This document shows, piece by piece, positions 21,974 through 33,261 of a stretch of DNA of 64,000 nucleotides. Both the position numbers and the translations under genes were made by a program. The notes under the pieces are model-generated. The model was not told the origin of the DNA, made no database searches, and was given only the letters and a program-made list of their open reading frames with translations. Positions within the stretch are counted from its first letter, which is position 1. Each line of letters starts with the position of its first letter. Source of the DNA: Clavaria fumosa (taxonomy: Eukaryota; Basidiomycota; Agaricomycetes; Agaricales; Clavariaceae); NCBI GenBank assembly GCA_951802425.1, contig OX637799.1, positions 434,001 to 498,000 on the forward strand, written 5' to 3'.

Positions 21974-22369
21974 CTTTCAAAAAAATCGAAGTGAATTGGT
22001 ATTTATATATATATATATATACATATATTTTGAATCCTATTTATACTCATTTTGAGGCTACGCCCTATGTTAGAGTATGCTACATGTTCTCTGTCTCTTT
22101 GTTACTATGTGGGAATGCCTTGACATGTGCTCTGGGCTGCTGTGCGGCACCATCGCGCGGGATGCGCTTAGTGTGTGTGAGGAGTGGAGGTGGGAAAAGT
22201 GAGTAAGAAGGGGGGTCAGCAGGTGTGTTAAAAAAACCCCAGCATGGGGGAAAAAGCTACCGGTGCCCAGTCGAATGGGGGGGTGTGCAAGTCCTGCTTC
22301 TAGGTGGTGGCTGATGTCGAAGGTAGGGTGGGGTGGCGCGTCCGCTGCCGTTGGCGTAGGCCCTTCCTC
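21974..22369. other. Spacer between palindrome 2 and the GC-rich minisatellite
   Basis: Includes (TA)n at about 22003-22026. No convincing coding sequence. Confidence 0.3.
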
Positions 22370-22815
22370 TGTGAGTTTGGCGGGGCGAGGCAAGGCCGGG
22401 TGCGGCGGGGCGAGGCAAGGCCGGGCGCGGCAGGGTGAGGCAAGGCCGGGCGCGGCGAGGCGAGGCAAGGCCGGGCGCGGCGGGGCGAGGCAAGGCCGGG
22501 CGCGGAGGGGCGAGGCGAGGCGGAGCGAGGTGAGACAAGGCCGGGCGCGGCGGGGCGAGGCGAGGCGAGGCGAGACGAGGTGGTGGAGCGAGGCAAGGCA
22601 AGGCAAAGCGAGGCACAACGAGGCGAGGCGAGGCGGCGGCGAGGTGTGATGGCGACGGCCGAGCGGGGTGGGGCGGGGCGGGGCAACGGCAGGGCGGAGC
22701 GAGGTAATGGCGGGGCAGGGTGACGGTGGGGCAAGGCGACGGCGGGGCGAGGCAACGGTAGGGTGGGGCAGGTAGGGGCAAAGCGACAGCGGGGCAACGG
22801 TGGGGCAAGGCGACG
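22370..22815. repeat. CpG-rich G-strand minisatellite
   Basis: Short units built from GGGGCGAGGCAAGGCCGGGCG and variants, strongly G over C on the plus strand. It stays open in several frames on the opposite strand, giving spurious Pro/Ala/Leu-rich ORFs. Unlike the surrounding elements it is dense in intact CG. Confidence 0.85.
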
Positions 22816-23200
22816 GTGGGGTCCCTAACGGACTTGGGCGATGGTGGGCTCTACTTTGACGATGAGCCGTTGTATCTGACGCCTAGGAGACAGACGTTCC
22901 CGCCCAGCGACCTGCGCGGGTCAGCACAGGCATGCGCAGATGCTATACCCAGGCACACTGTTCTCGATGGCGCCGATGACGTCCGCTGTGGTGGTAGTAG
23001 TCGTAGGAACGACGGCGAGGAGGGCCAGGGAGCTCGTTGGGGGTGAGAACGGCCGGTAGTCCCAGGTGCTTGACGAGCGGTAACTGCTGCGAATCTTTTC
23101 AAACGCGACAGCAAGTCGGACGTTCCACGCACGCAAGGCGCAGATGTGGGGGCAGGGGATGTAGGAAGGAGGTTCCAAGGCTGAGCTTGCTGTCACTCTC
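22816..23200 (-). pseudogene. Possible captured gene fragment, unidentified
   Basis: GC-rich, normal-looking coding composition on the minus strand, including HICALRAWNVRLAVAFEKIR and RSSSTWDYRPFSPP over about 23060-23170. It is bounded by the minisatellite on one side and repeat-derived sequence on the other. Could be a host gene fragment; no family recognised. Confidence 0.3.
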
Positions 23201-23204
23201 GTCA

Positions 23205-23500
23205 CTGATGCTGAGTTCTACAATATCATGGGCTTCATGGACATCAGGATCATCTTGCAAGGTGCTCAAATTGGTATTACCAACCAAGTCAAATGTAGAG
23301 GAAGGGTGGTTCCAGACTAAGAATTGAGTTTCTTATCAGTCAGCGTTACATGTCACTTTGTGACCAGCGTTGAAGTACTTCAACGCAAGTCACACTGTGA
23401 CCTGTCACACCCCTTTCAAAAAAAATTGATGTGCATTGGTATTACCAACCAAGTCAAATGTAGAGGAAGGGTGGTTCCAGACTAAGAATTGAGACCTCTG
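23205..23500 (+). repeat. Ulp1-gene 3' end remnants flanking palindrome 3
   Basis: A segment encoding NVEEGWFQTKN-stop occurs at 23290-23327 and again at about 23455-23495, on either side of the palindrome. It resembles the last codons of the Ulp1-like gene at 25.35 kb (VEEGWFERQK-stop). The same unit occurs inverted at 61.56-62.16 kb. Interpreted as a palindrome-tipped non-autonomous repeat. Confidence 0.6.
23341..23413. repeat. Palindromic terminal motif, copy 3
   Basis: CAGCGTTACATGTCACTTTG, core GCGTTGAAGTACTTCAACGC (a perfect 20-bp palindrome), arm GTCACACTGTGACC. Confidence 0.85.
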
Positions 23501-23902
23501 TATCATTGCTTATTGATTTTTCTGTGTAAATGCCTCAGAAATTATATAGCTGCAATTCTCTTATTGATCAAACATCGTGTGACAAGATGTGACAGTCGCT
23601 TTGATCTCCACCACTTCGACAATGTCTTCACTGATAATTCTCCCTTGTTCCTCTTATCGCATTGACAAACAGACAAAACAGATGGAGTCACTCTATGTGT
23701 CTCTGCAGGTACAGGGAGCAATGTAAGCTTTTCTTGTTTGCTGTGCTTCGTGCGACAACTGAATAGCTCTCTAAAGGGCAATGATGACATTAACAGATCC
23801 TGGATTGCCCGATGTGCACATCCGATTAGAAAGAGATGCTTATTCCTGTAAGGTGAGATTCAAGTGCAGATGAAATCAGGCCAATGCATCTCACCGTTCT
23901 AG
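23501..23902. other. Region upstream of the Ulp1-like gene
   Basis: May contain the promoter or an unrecognised first exon of the protease gene. Nothing else identified. Confidence 0.3.
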
Positions 23903-25376
23903 ATGAGTGACCCCCAGGATAAGGGAGACCACGTCATAATGGTCTTGAATGTGAATCTTGTCCGTCCAGCAACTTCTTCAGTGATGGAATTTTGGAACAA
24001 GACTGATGCAAGTAAGTACTCATTCCAACTTCTATTCAAAATCAGTTGCCTGAGCATAATTTCCAGATCGTGCTGCGTTTCGAGAGCTCATGCTTTTGTT
24101 CGATCAAAATGAAGAGATGTGGAATAATAAGAAATATCACATTTTTGTCCAATCTGTCAAACCCAATTTTCCTGGAGACTCTTGGGGGTATCTCGAGTAA
24201 GTTTCCGTTGAGACAGGTGTAGTTCTGAATCTAATGGATGTCTCAAGGAGTGAAGAATCAACAACTATTTGGGAAAGCTCTTCAGTGTAGATGAGCTTTC
24301 AATTCACTGCATATAGCAAGTATTCTCATATATTGTAGTCTAGCAGATCAAACAATGATTGCAGGGGACTTTGAGATGGATGTCAAAGAGCTCGAACTCT
24401 TGGATGATGGTCGGTGGATCAATGACCACATTGTGGACTTTGCCCTACGGTAGGCATTGGTGCTCCTTAGCAATCTTACTAATATAATGAAATTTATACA
24501 GTAAGACAGTAGCTGATGTGCGGATACAACATGGCTCTGCAGCAGCATCATTCTGGTTAGCCAGCTCATTTTTCCTTACTAAATTATGGTAAATATTTTA
24601 ATCTTTAAGAAGTATCAGCTAATGAGCTTGGAGCAGAAAAGATGGAGCAGAGAATGCTTCCAGATGGATTCCAGATCTCACACCAAGATATACATATTGG
24701 ATTATTCCAGCCTTCAGCAACAACAAGCAAGTGATTATCTCCTTTTTCCATCTTCCTCTCAACTGATTACTGCTGTTATTCCAGAAAACATTGGTACTTA
24801 ATAGTTGTAGTTAACCCATACCAATGCTTCATGAAAGGTAGCAATGAAGTAGAGGGATGGTAAGTTCTTGATCATTAGCATTGGTGTGGAATAATGGAAA
24901 GAAAATATCACAGTTTCATAGTTGTCCTTGACAGCCTTTATGACAAAATGCCCGCTGAAGATGAGGCTGCAATTATGGGTGTCTTTCACTCTGCTGGGAA
25001 GGCCCAAGGGTTGGTGTCTATCAAGCCACCCAAAGTCATTTATCTGAAAGTTGGTGTGAATTCTCTAAGGCTTTATTATTTGTCCTCATATCGTGTAATT
25101 ACAGGTTATCAAGCAAGGAAATGGAAGTGATTGTGGTATTTATACAATCCATTTTGGAAGGCTTTGGATGACAGGGCAAAAGACTTTGGGATGCGGTACA
25201 GGTGAGACCACCCACCTTTGATTTCTATTCTTCTCATTGCTTTGCAGAATGGCTCAGGTTTTGAGCTGAGCATGGACAACATGTGGAAGCATTCAATGGT
25301 CACAAATCTCCGTGAACAGCTAAGGAGTGAGATTCTAAGGAGTGTAGAGGAAGGATGGTTCGAGAGACAGAAGTAA
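23903..25376 (+). CDS. Ulp1/SENP-type (C48) cysteine protease, multi-exon
   Basis: The family removes SUMO or related modifiers from proteins. Exons separated by about 50-nt introns encode MSDPQDKGDHVIMVLNVNLV, AAFRELMLLFDQNEEMW, LDDGRWINDHIVDFALR, MLPDGFQISHQDIHIGLF, KHWYLIVVVNPYQCFMKG, FIVVLDSLYDKM and VIKQGNGSDCGIYTIHFGR, ending VEEGWFERQK and TAA at 25374-25376. The triad is visible: His in KHWYL, Asp in VLDSL, Cys in SDCGIY, plus the oxyanion-hole Gln (KQG). It looks intact. The start is the first Met that fits; an upstream exon is possible. It lies between palindromes 3 and 4, as expected for cargo of a mobile element. Confidence 0.8.
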
Positions 25377-25543
25377 GAATGTAGATTTCTGTTTCAGGGC
25401 TTATCGAGTTCTCAGACCCTACTGTCTCTTTCGGATGTCTGAGAAGAAATGCTTAATAACTGTCTGTTCTGTGCCCTCTCTTGTCTTTACTGCACTGTTG
25501 AATCAAATTTTGTTGGCTTTTATATTCATCTAGGCTGGTACAG

Positions 25544-25617
25544 CGGTGTATGACAAGTCACAATGTGACGCGTGACGAAGTCCTTCACTGCTTGTCACAT
25601 AGTGACATGTAACGCCG
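25544..25617. repeat. Palindromic terminal motif, copy 4
   Basis: GTGTATGACAAGTCACAATGTG, diverged core GACGAAGTCCTTCACTGC, arm CACATAGTGACATGTAACGC, followed by the GCACGTGACTTTGAAATACG flank also seen after copy 8. Confidence 0.75.
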
Positions 25618-26006
25618 ATGGCACGTGACTTTGAAATACGCTCAATGTTCTTGTCATTGACGGTGAAGGACTCAAAGAAAGATCAATCAGGCTATAAATT
25701 AATAAATGAACAAAGATTATTCAACAACTGGAGTACTCCCAATGAGAGCATTCTCACACAAAGTCCAGGTGACAGGTTTCGGATTGTTGTCACCCAAAAA
25801 TATGTAGAGCTCTGAGCTCTGCATATTTTTGGTAGCAATATCTCAATCGTGTTTCTTAATCTCATCATGCAACAAATCTCACTGAACACACCTCTGCCAC
25901 ATGCGAAATTTTAAGATCACAATTTTTATCATTATTGAGTGTTGCTGTGAGAAAACCCTGCGCCAAACGCACTCCAAAGATCTCTAAAACATTATTACAA
26001 CTAATT
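25618..26006. other. Spacer with an AT-rich hairpin
   Basis: Between palindrome 4 and the JmjC stop codon. Contains AAAAATATGTAGAGCTC paired with GAGCTCTGCATATTTTT at 25796-25831. The adjoining AATATCTCAATC also occurs at about 31687. Confidence 0.4.
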
Positions 26007-28660
26007 TCACTGCTTGCCACGCTTCCTCCGCTTCAAGTCAGCTCTATCATCTTCAGATTCATCTATGACATATACAATATAAACATCTCTGAAAAAAAAT
26101 ATAAGCAGGCAGTACACACCATCAACCAACCTTTTCGCTGGGGGTTCTTCATCTGAAGTATCGTCATCAGCATCGCTGAGGTTGTCTTCAAGCATGAAGG
26201 CATTGGTGTAAATAGGTTCCTCGAGCCAGTCTAGAAGCTCTGTCCAGACTTGCGACTCATCGCGCCGGAGAATCCTGAAATCACGAGGCCATAGAAGCTT
26301 GTGAGCCTGACCCTTGTTTCGACATAAGCCTTCAAAAGGTGACAGGAGGTCCTGCCATTCGCTTCGAATATGGCTGTATACGAGTGCGACGACCATGGGG
26401 GAGACACCGAGATTGGTCTTCTTCTCCCATCGCTTGACATATGAGCATGTCGCAGCTGCAAAATTGATTAAAGACTTGTTGAAAATATAACAGGGGTTTA
26501 CACCCTGTCCACCGATATCCAGGACATAGTGTTTATTGAACCAGCTCTGGAATATTCGGTATCGCCACATCGCAACATTGTGTTCTTCAACGACAGCTGG
26601 TGGAGCCTTCTTGCCAGGGATGTTGCGATCAAATGCATGCCCAAACTCGAGCATGTTGCCAACCATGATGAGGTCCAAAAGGCCCTGCTTTGTCATGATG
26701 TCTGGAATATGGGCCAGGGCTTCTGCAGAGGCTAGGAAACACTTAGATATAAGACAGAAAAACGTGAGGAGAGTAATAAAATACCATATTTTGAAGCACC
26801 ACCAACAAAATGGTCCACCCACATTGACATCATCCTTGTGAAGTATGACCGAGTTGTTTTATGATACTGGTTTGTTATGATGGGATTGAGGACTGTCGTG
26901 TGGATGGCTGCAGCGCAACTGCGAGACATTGTCGAGGCACAATAAAAATGACCACCATGAATGATGGTGTTGTCAGTGCCTAAAATGAAATGGAGAGTCC
27001 CAGGGCGCATGAAGCTGCAAGGAAGCTATTAAATGAAGTGAGTGACACTATTTAGAAACTTACAATGAATCCCCTGCTTTTAGATAGACTGCCTCAGCCT
27101 CCAAAAACTCCTTCCCTGTGCTGAAGTGCTCCCAATTGAGGGGGAACGAGTGGGCCAAGAAGAGATCTCTGCGATGGTCACCCGTATCAGCATCCCGGCG
27201 ACAGCGGAGCAGTACCCACCATTTTGAACCTGCCATGATCGTCATGACAGCTGCTAGGCCATCATCATCGATGTGGGGCATCGACATTGATCCCTTCGTT
27301 GCCACCAATCCCCAAACAAGATCTTCTTCTGTCGAATTATTTTTTACAAATCCTTCTACTTTACGCATTTGATGTTTTGCATACTCATGCGTGGCGAGAG
27401 CACTAGAAAAAATTGAAATGAAATAAAAATAAAAATCACTACTTGGTGAAGGTCCTTACTTGAATTGCGGTGGTGGGGGTAGGCTGAGGTGGCCCATGGG
27501 AAAATCAAGGCCGTTTAAGATCCTCCTCTGCCCTTCATTATGAGTAGCATCCAATAGTTCGTAAAGTGTTGCATTTCGAAGCAGGTTGCCTGAGACATCC
27601 TTGTGCATCTCTGCAACTACAGCGAAATGAGCATGAACAATTGAAGCAAAATAAAAGATACTACAAACCTTGGACAACACATCTTTGGTTGAGAGGTGCT
27701 AACGTCAATAGTCCTTCTTCATCAAATTCCAATGTGCGGATAGGCGTCGGTGATACAAGGATATGCCGGTGCCAAAAAATCTCTTGAATCTCTTTGCTTG
27801 GAATGACCATGAAGTCATCCCACGACGTCACAAAGATCGACGATGCCTCTGGCTCGAATTTATGAGACCTGGCTGCTGGGAGGTGGTGCTTTGGGACCCC
27901 TTGCACATAACATGCTTCAACCATCTCCACCATATCATTCAATACTGGATATTCGCGAAAAGCCTGCAATAAATTAAATAAATAAGAGAAGAAGCAACCA
28001 TATTAGACAAACCGAATCAGAGGTTGCGTAGTGCTTGTAGGTTGTTGGACCAGAACTAGGGTCAGCACCCCACATCGTTACATCTACACTGCGCCCTTCA
28101 ATCTGTTGAACTGTGAGTAGAATGGTTAAGCACTTTGAGATTAGCTTACCTGAGGAGCAGGAAGAGAAGAGAGCTCAGGGATATCAGCTGTCTATCCAAC
28201 TATGAGACACATTTGCAAAGAGAAACAATCCAAAAGGACTTACCTCTACCTTGAGATCGACAATGACACCTATAGGCCTTGTCCGGCCCATTTGAGTTGG
28301 CTCGTTTATTGTTTGGCGGGGCATGATTTTTCGAGCAGGTGTTGGCTTAAGGTCGTGTTTCACCTCCAAAGAATCCAGGCCTAGTGCTCGCATTGCCGCC
28401 TTTCGGACAGGACAGCCAGATCTCGAAAGGGGAGGCGATTTTGTTTTCCCCTCAGCTTCTTCCACCTCCTCCATTTCATCTGCCTCGACAACTTCATCGG
28501 CTTCGTCAGCTCCCTCCCCTTCCTTCACTTCTTCTACTTCTTCTACTTCCTCCGCTTCCTTCACTTCTTCTACTTCTTCTACTTCCTCCGCTTCCTTCAC
28601 TTCCTCTGCTTTTTGTTCCCTCTTCAAATCTGCTGGTTCCTCCTCTGGTTCTTCTACTTC
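26007..28660 (-). CDS. JmjC-domain 2-oxoglutarate/Fe(II) oxygenase, multi-exon
   Basis: Minus-strand gene with about 50-nt introns. A Glu/Val-rich acidic repeat (EEVEEVEEVKEAEE) at 28430-28627 is followed by exons encoding EIQEIFWHRHILVSPTPIR, THEYAKHQMRKVEGFVKNN, KGSMSMPHIDDDGLAAVMTI, KAGDSLFMRPGTLHFILG and DNTIIHGGHFYCASTM. The metal ligands of a JmjC cupin are visible: H-x-D in PHIDDD and the second His in IIHGGHF. C-terminal exons (26007-26740) contain RYRIFQSWFNKHYVLDIGG and a basic tail. JmjC enzymes demethylate histones or hydroxylate proteins; the substrate here is unknown. The upstream segment at 28840-30259 may be the N-terminus of the same protein. Confidence 0.75.
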
Positions 28661-28839
28661 ATATTCTTACTCCCCCAGTGCTTCACCTGAGACGCCAGAC
28701 CCCTCCTCCACCAAAGCCAAATTGACCTTGCCATGGGACGACAGTTCGCTCTCTCCCCTCTCTGGAGCTGTAATAACACGTACAACTTTGCCTAGACACT
28801 ATTTAGCCACTGCAACAGGCACCTCATAACCACTTACGA

Positions 28840-30259
28840 GAACGAGAATACCAATCTATTTCTACTATCGGACCTTTATGTTCTGTTTCTAGGTCTTGAA
28901 ATTCGGTGATGAAGCTGTTGAACGCAGTCATCATTTCGCCGGTTAGACTTGCTCGCATCAGGGATCGCCAGAGCGCCTTCTCTGTCTGTGCCAAAAAAAC
29001 CGGCTTCTCATTTCCGAGGGTCAGTGCAGTCTACACAATTTGTTAGCTATGCAATCAGTAACAACTGCTACACTCACTGAAACGAGATAACTTTGCTTGA
29101 CAGATGATACATCGAATGACCGGGAAGACAGGGCAAGCAACGGCGATATTGCAACACAGAAATGGAAAAGCGCTTGAACCGTGTTGAACAATGGGCTAAT
29201 ACGAGGATCTTGGAAACTTGCAATGACATCAGGTGATATGGTGAGGCCTAGTGTGCTAGCCTCTCTGGATAGAGTTTGCTATTAGATGTAAGAGAGAAAA
29301 AAAGACACGTATTGCTCACCCTGTGAGAATCTTCACCCAGTCTTGTAAAGATTGAGAAAAGTTGGCCCGACTATTCTGGAGTAATATTAGCTTTCGGATA
29401 AGAGTTATAACGACACCGATACGCACTAAACCAAACCAAGAAATCGCAAACGCCATCATTTCAAAGTTTTGGACAATAGTGTTTATCTGGATCTTTCGCA
29501 TTCTTTCTGTCCTGGTGCCTAGGAACCTCACCATGCGTATGAGTTTCGCTTGTTGTGAGGTAAGATTTGTTGGAAGGGGGGTAGAAAAGAAAGATGTCAA
29601 ATCCCACAAAAGTTGGCCTTCAGAGTCTTGCGATCTGATTGCCGATCAAATGGGTTTAACCCAATCTTTCAGGAGGGAGATGAACTGTGTTGCATAAGCA
29701 AGTCAACATTCCAGCCACTCCAGAAAACATTAAGGCTCTATACCTCTTTCAGCCTTGATGGGGCATTGAGGAATTCTGACCGCGGGGACAGTTGAAAGGG
29801 AGCATTGTTATCAGACATTGAGAAAACTATACGATCTAAGAGGGCATGGCGAAACAACAAATGGGTGGCACCTGTGAGACCAGCAGAGTCAGATTTCTTC
29901 CAGCATTGTTCATTGTTGATATCAGCCAGGGGTGCAAGGAAATACTTCGCCAATGTTAAGTTCTGCCGCGCCAAAATAGGCTCGGTTTGCGCGCTTAGAT
30001 CGTCTAACGTGCTGGCCATTGACTTTTGATCTATAGATTAGCTAAGAAAAATTAATCAGAAGATGTGTTTCACCAAACAAAACTCTGCGATGTCTCCTTC
30101 CGTGTTCTGATATCGCCCCAGCCAATGTGCTGTATTCTCTTGCAGTGAACCAGGACCGAGCAAGATATCAGTGAGCCAAGGATAGTTCTTATATACTTCA
30201 GAGTTACACAACAGTTGGGCTCCGAAGACGGTATTGGAAGTTGAAGATTGAATGGACAT
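28840..30259 (-). pseudogene. Unknown protein, or N-terminal part of the JmjC gene
   Basis: Starts MSIQSSTSNTVFGAQLLCNS at 30259, just inside the terminal repeat at 30249-30345. Exons continue with HWLGRYQNTEGDIAEF, MASTLDDLSAQTEPILARQN, FISLLKDWVKPI and LLWDLTSFFSTPLPTNLTS. A TGA at 29646-29648 interrupts KPI-SAIRSQ where CGA fits. Short-intron signals occur throughout. No domain recognised. Same strand as the JmjC gene and only 180 bp upstream of it, so a single transcript is plausible, although the joining exon could not be settled. Confidence 0.5.
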
Positions 30260-30345
30260 ATTGAATTGAACAGACTCTCAGTCGGTTACTCGCGATTGGA
30301 GGTCGGTGAGTCACACGCAGAGGTGTCACACTATGTGACCATCGT
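30249..30345 (-). repeat. Terminal inverted repeat, left member (97 bp)
   Basis: Reverse complement of 39403-39499 with about two mismatches, one at a CpG. It includes the start codon of the gene at 30259, the sequence GGTTACTCGCGATTGGAGG and the palindrome arm GTGTCACACTATGTGACC. Confidence 0.85.
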
Positions 30346-30370
30346 TAAACAAAGTCACATGATCACATGA
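30324..30370. repeat. Palindromic terminal motif, copy 5 (partial)
   Basis: GTGTCACACTATGTGACCATC, then TTAAACAAAGTCACATG. The central GAAGTACTTC is missing. Confidence 0.6.
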
Positions 30371-30685
30371 GGTGAGACAGGAACGTGACCAACGAAGCCT
30401 CATCACGTGCAGCCTTTGTCCTGAAGCTCGCCACTAGATTCACATTGTGTCATGAAGTCTCAACAGCTTGTTGTTACTCTGAGCAACAGTGTAGATAAAT
30501 ATAAAATGATCATAGTTTTTCATACATAAGAGTGCATCCGGCAGCAATTCCAAGCGCAGCAATTTCTGTGTGAAATCTCAATCTGGCACTTGTGCAGTTG
30601 AGACAGAGTTTCGCAAACTGAGATTTGAGTGGTAGCACGCGAACGCCAATGTTATCGTAGTTGTAACTCACTCATATTCATCACA

Positions 30686-30935
30686 ATGGCTCCCGTCAAC
30701 ACAGTCCTGCTCCCATCTGTAGCTGCCACTGGACTAATAGTACTCTTTGCTGGTGGTGCCTCAGCATTGCAATGTTCTTCATGCTTTGAGAAGACTCCGA
30801 AGGCACTGCACTCGCACCGCCACCACTATCAAATTTGTTATCTCTACAAAAAATATCAACAAATTCAAACGTTTTATCCACCACTACAACGAGAAGAATG
30901 TTGCTATGCCTGTTACAGGATGACATCTACGTAAA
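30686..30935 (+). CDS. Small ORF with signal-peptide-like start inside the TIR element
   Basis: MAPVNTVLLPSVAATGLIVL, then FAGGASALQCSSCFEK: a hydrophobic start followed by Cys pairs, ending at 30935. Possibly an exon of a captured gene; no family recognised and it may not be expressed. Confidence 0.3.
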
Positions 30936-31006
30936 AAAACAAAGTCGGACGGGCGGCTGGCATGGCAATGACGAGCAGCTCGCGTGTCGGTCGGTCTGAT
31001 CGTAGA

Positions 31007-31498
31007 TCAAGAAGGGGCAGGTTTGGGAACTGCTTCTGCATCCGGGTTCAGATTGGGGCGTCCATTTATGCCTAAGAACACTTCCATGTCCATATCATTC
31101 CCGCTTGCAAAGAATTCATCGTCGCCAGCAGACGTGAGGTGGCCCGGGTCGATGTGTGAGTCGGCAGTGAGGCTTGCCATGATAGAGCGGGGCAACTGTG
31201 CGGACCCAGTTATGGACGATGATAAACCACCAGCCAGATTGGACGACAAAAGACTTTGCTCAGCTGATTGTTCGTTCGACGGTGATGGTCCACTGAGTGA
31301 CGCGAAAATATCATCTGCACTACTGGAGAAAACTTCAAGTAGATCTATTCCGATGGTGTGCCCCTCCCTTGACACTTTGGCAGCTTCGGACATTGGGGCG
31401 GGCGCGGACGTAAAAAATCCATCCATGCTCATGTCATTTGTGCCAGACTCCACAGGTTCGCCGAAGTATTTTGACATGTCGAGGTCCATCACATCCAA
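31007..31498 (-). CDS. Acidic Ser/Asp-rich ORF inside the TIR element
   Basis: 163 codons, MDVMDLDMSKYFGEPVESGT to NLNPDAEAVPKPAPS. Rich in Asp, Ser and Met with normal CpG use (DMDMEVFLGINGRPN). It resembles the acidic C-terminal activation region of a transcription factor, but no DNA-binding domain is present. Candidate captured gene fragment. Confidence 0.4.
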   Translation of the reverse strand: MDVMDLDMSKYFGEPVESGTNDMSMDGFFTSAPAPMSEAAKVSREGHTIGIDLLEVFSSSADDIFASLSGPSPSNEQSAEQSLLSSNLAGGLSSSITGSAQLPRSIMASLTADSHIDPGHLTSAGDDEFFASGNDMDMEVFLGINGRPNLNPDAEAVPKPAPS

Positions 31499-31958
31499 GT
31501 CCAGTTCGATCCCATAGAGGCAGTAATGAGGAGTATGTCAAGATAGAGATGGCCTGGACTCAGAGAAGTGTGATGGACAGAGTGTGCGGGAACAAGAGCA
31601 GGTGGCTGCAGTATGAAGCAGTCACTCGAAGTTTTCAATTTCTCAAGTTTTCGTCGAGGTCAGACCTCGACGAACTTTTAGTAGTAATATCTCAATCAAA
31701 AATCTCAATCTCACTTTGCGACAGAGGGTGTCGGACAGCCCCTCTGCCGCACTTGGCAACTTGAGATTGAGATATTTTTTTTGGCTGAGGATTCCGCATG
31801 CGGAATTGCTGCCGGACGCACTCTAACATGTGAAAAACCTGGTCACTGCTGTCGAATGCATGATTGAACTACAACAGTTCACATGACAGAAAAAATGATT
31901 CATGAAGCAGAAGTATAATTTCACAATGTAGAAATTATTTGTACAAGGCAAGAAATTC

Positions 31959-32745
31959 TTAGAACATGTAGTAAAAATCTCGGGAGGCCTTCCAGATGGT
32001 CAAGAAGCTGGCAGGAGTCCCGTACAGGAGGCGCTTCCCCCAGCCCGCAATTCCTCCACTCGTAATCTCCAAGCCACTCTTGCCTGCTTTCTGCCTTTTC
32101 CAGCCACATGAACAAGAGACAGAATAAAAACCGGGCTTTGCCATCTCAGTGCCAATTGTCAGTGTACGAACAGCGTGACAGACTGGGCACTGTGGCGAAA
32201 TCAGGTCCCCGAGTGGACGGAGATTCTTGTGCCACCAGACATACTCGAGGCCGATGAATGGTGAAAATACCTTGACTGATGTATGGGCACCGAGGCCCTC
32301 TTCCTCTTTCAAAAGTTCGGGGAGAATTCGAACAATGGAAAAACACTCGATGAAATTCTTGATGACAAGTTTCAGCAAAAATGAGGTTGCCAAGTGTGGA
32401 TAAAAGTTCGGTTGACCAAACCCGATGATGTGGTTGAAATACTGACTGCTGGTTGTGAGAAAGTAGGCAGAAACTCAAAATAAGCCACTTACGCCTTCGC
32501 AAACTTTTGTATTGCGAAGAGGGATGCATCCGTCTCCCACATACTCCCACATACCTCCATAATGAGCATCGAGTGCGCACCCTTGGCAAACGATGTGAGA
32601 TCTGGCCCAAGAATCGCTTCTAGAAACTAAAAATGAATGTATCCAGATCACTAATATCAAAAATCATGTGAAGAAAGACTTACCACTCCGATTTCAAGGG
32701 CTGTGCCTGGGGTGCAGTGGGGATCACCACTGTCTCTTTCTGAAT
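31959..32745 (-). CDS. Cys-rich conserved protein, C-terminal exons (paralogue of 36.1 kb gene)
   Basis: Exons encode GDPHCTPGTALEIGV, FLEAILGPDLTSFAKGAHSM, YFNHIIGFGQPNFYPHLATS and SVKVFSPFIGLEYVWWHKNL. A C-terminal Cys module PQCPVCHAV ... YSVSCSCGWKR follows, ending SRDFYYMF. The module CxxC-x(n)-CxC resembles the end of the gene at 36104 (VQCESCGRI ... FGCKGC), so the two are paralogues. Function unknown. Introns near 32465 and 32640. The N-terminal exons were not found upstream. Confidence 0.5.
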
Positions 32746-33261
32746 AAGAGAAGATCATGCGGAATGCGGTAAACAACGCACAGCATAGACGTCAGTTTAA
32801 AGACGAAGTGCAATTCATTGACATTTTTTTTCACTCAACAAAAAATCCTAACTACGCAGCTCAGTGGTGTGGAACCCCCAATGTGGGCCCTCATCAGGAG
32901 CACCCCACCACATGAACCTTACATGAATATGATGTCTACAACTACAAAAGATGAGAAAACGCAGCAACCAGTAGTTGGTGCCAACACCTGTGGTTGAGTA
33001 TCGGGGTCGCACATCACAAAGTCACCTGAAATTGCTTAAGTAAAAAGGGGATGTTGAAGTGGTACACTTACCTTGTCCTAATCTCTCCATCTCAATGGCC
33101 GACCGCATGGGTAGTAAGCATAGAATCGGGCTGGTCCAAAAATCAGTAAGTGAGGAGGGTGAGATGTGCATACCTTGTGAGTGTCACTACCCAAGGGTAG
33201 TAGAAACCGACCAAGAGGAAGGCCACCGAGAGCCACACACCCTGACTCACCGCAGAGCCAA
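32746..33261. other. Spacer before the 49-bp minisatellite
   Basis: Possible remote exons on the minus strand; nothing clear. Confidence 0.25.

Larger units (their letters stand above)
30515..31838. mobile_element. 1.3-kb TIR element with unrelated internal ORFs
   Basis: Terminal inverted repeats 30515-30551 and 31802-31838 share TGCRTCCGGCAGCAATTCC plus flanking GTTTTTCAYA. Subterminal AATATCTCAATC/GAGATTGAGATATT repeats add nested hairpins. No transposase inside; two short unrelated ORFs suggest capture of host sequence. No target duplication assigned. Confidence 0.65.

Noticed and set aside
22257..22808. Long Pro/Ala/Arg/Leu-rich ORFs on both strands
   Set aside because: They are open in several frames because the DNA is a G-rich minisatellite without stop triplets.
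28384..28829. Ser/Thr/Pro-rich plus-strand ORF
   Set aside because: Antisense shadow of the acidic Glu/Val repeat of the JmjC gene.
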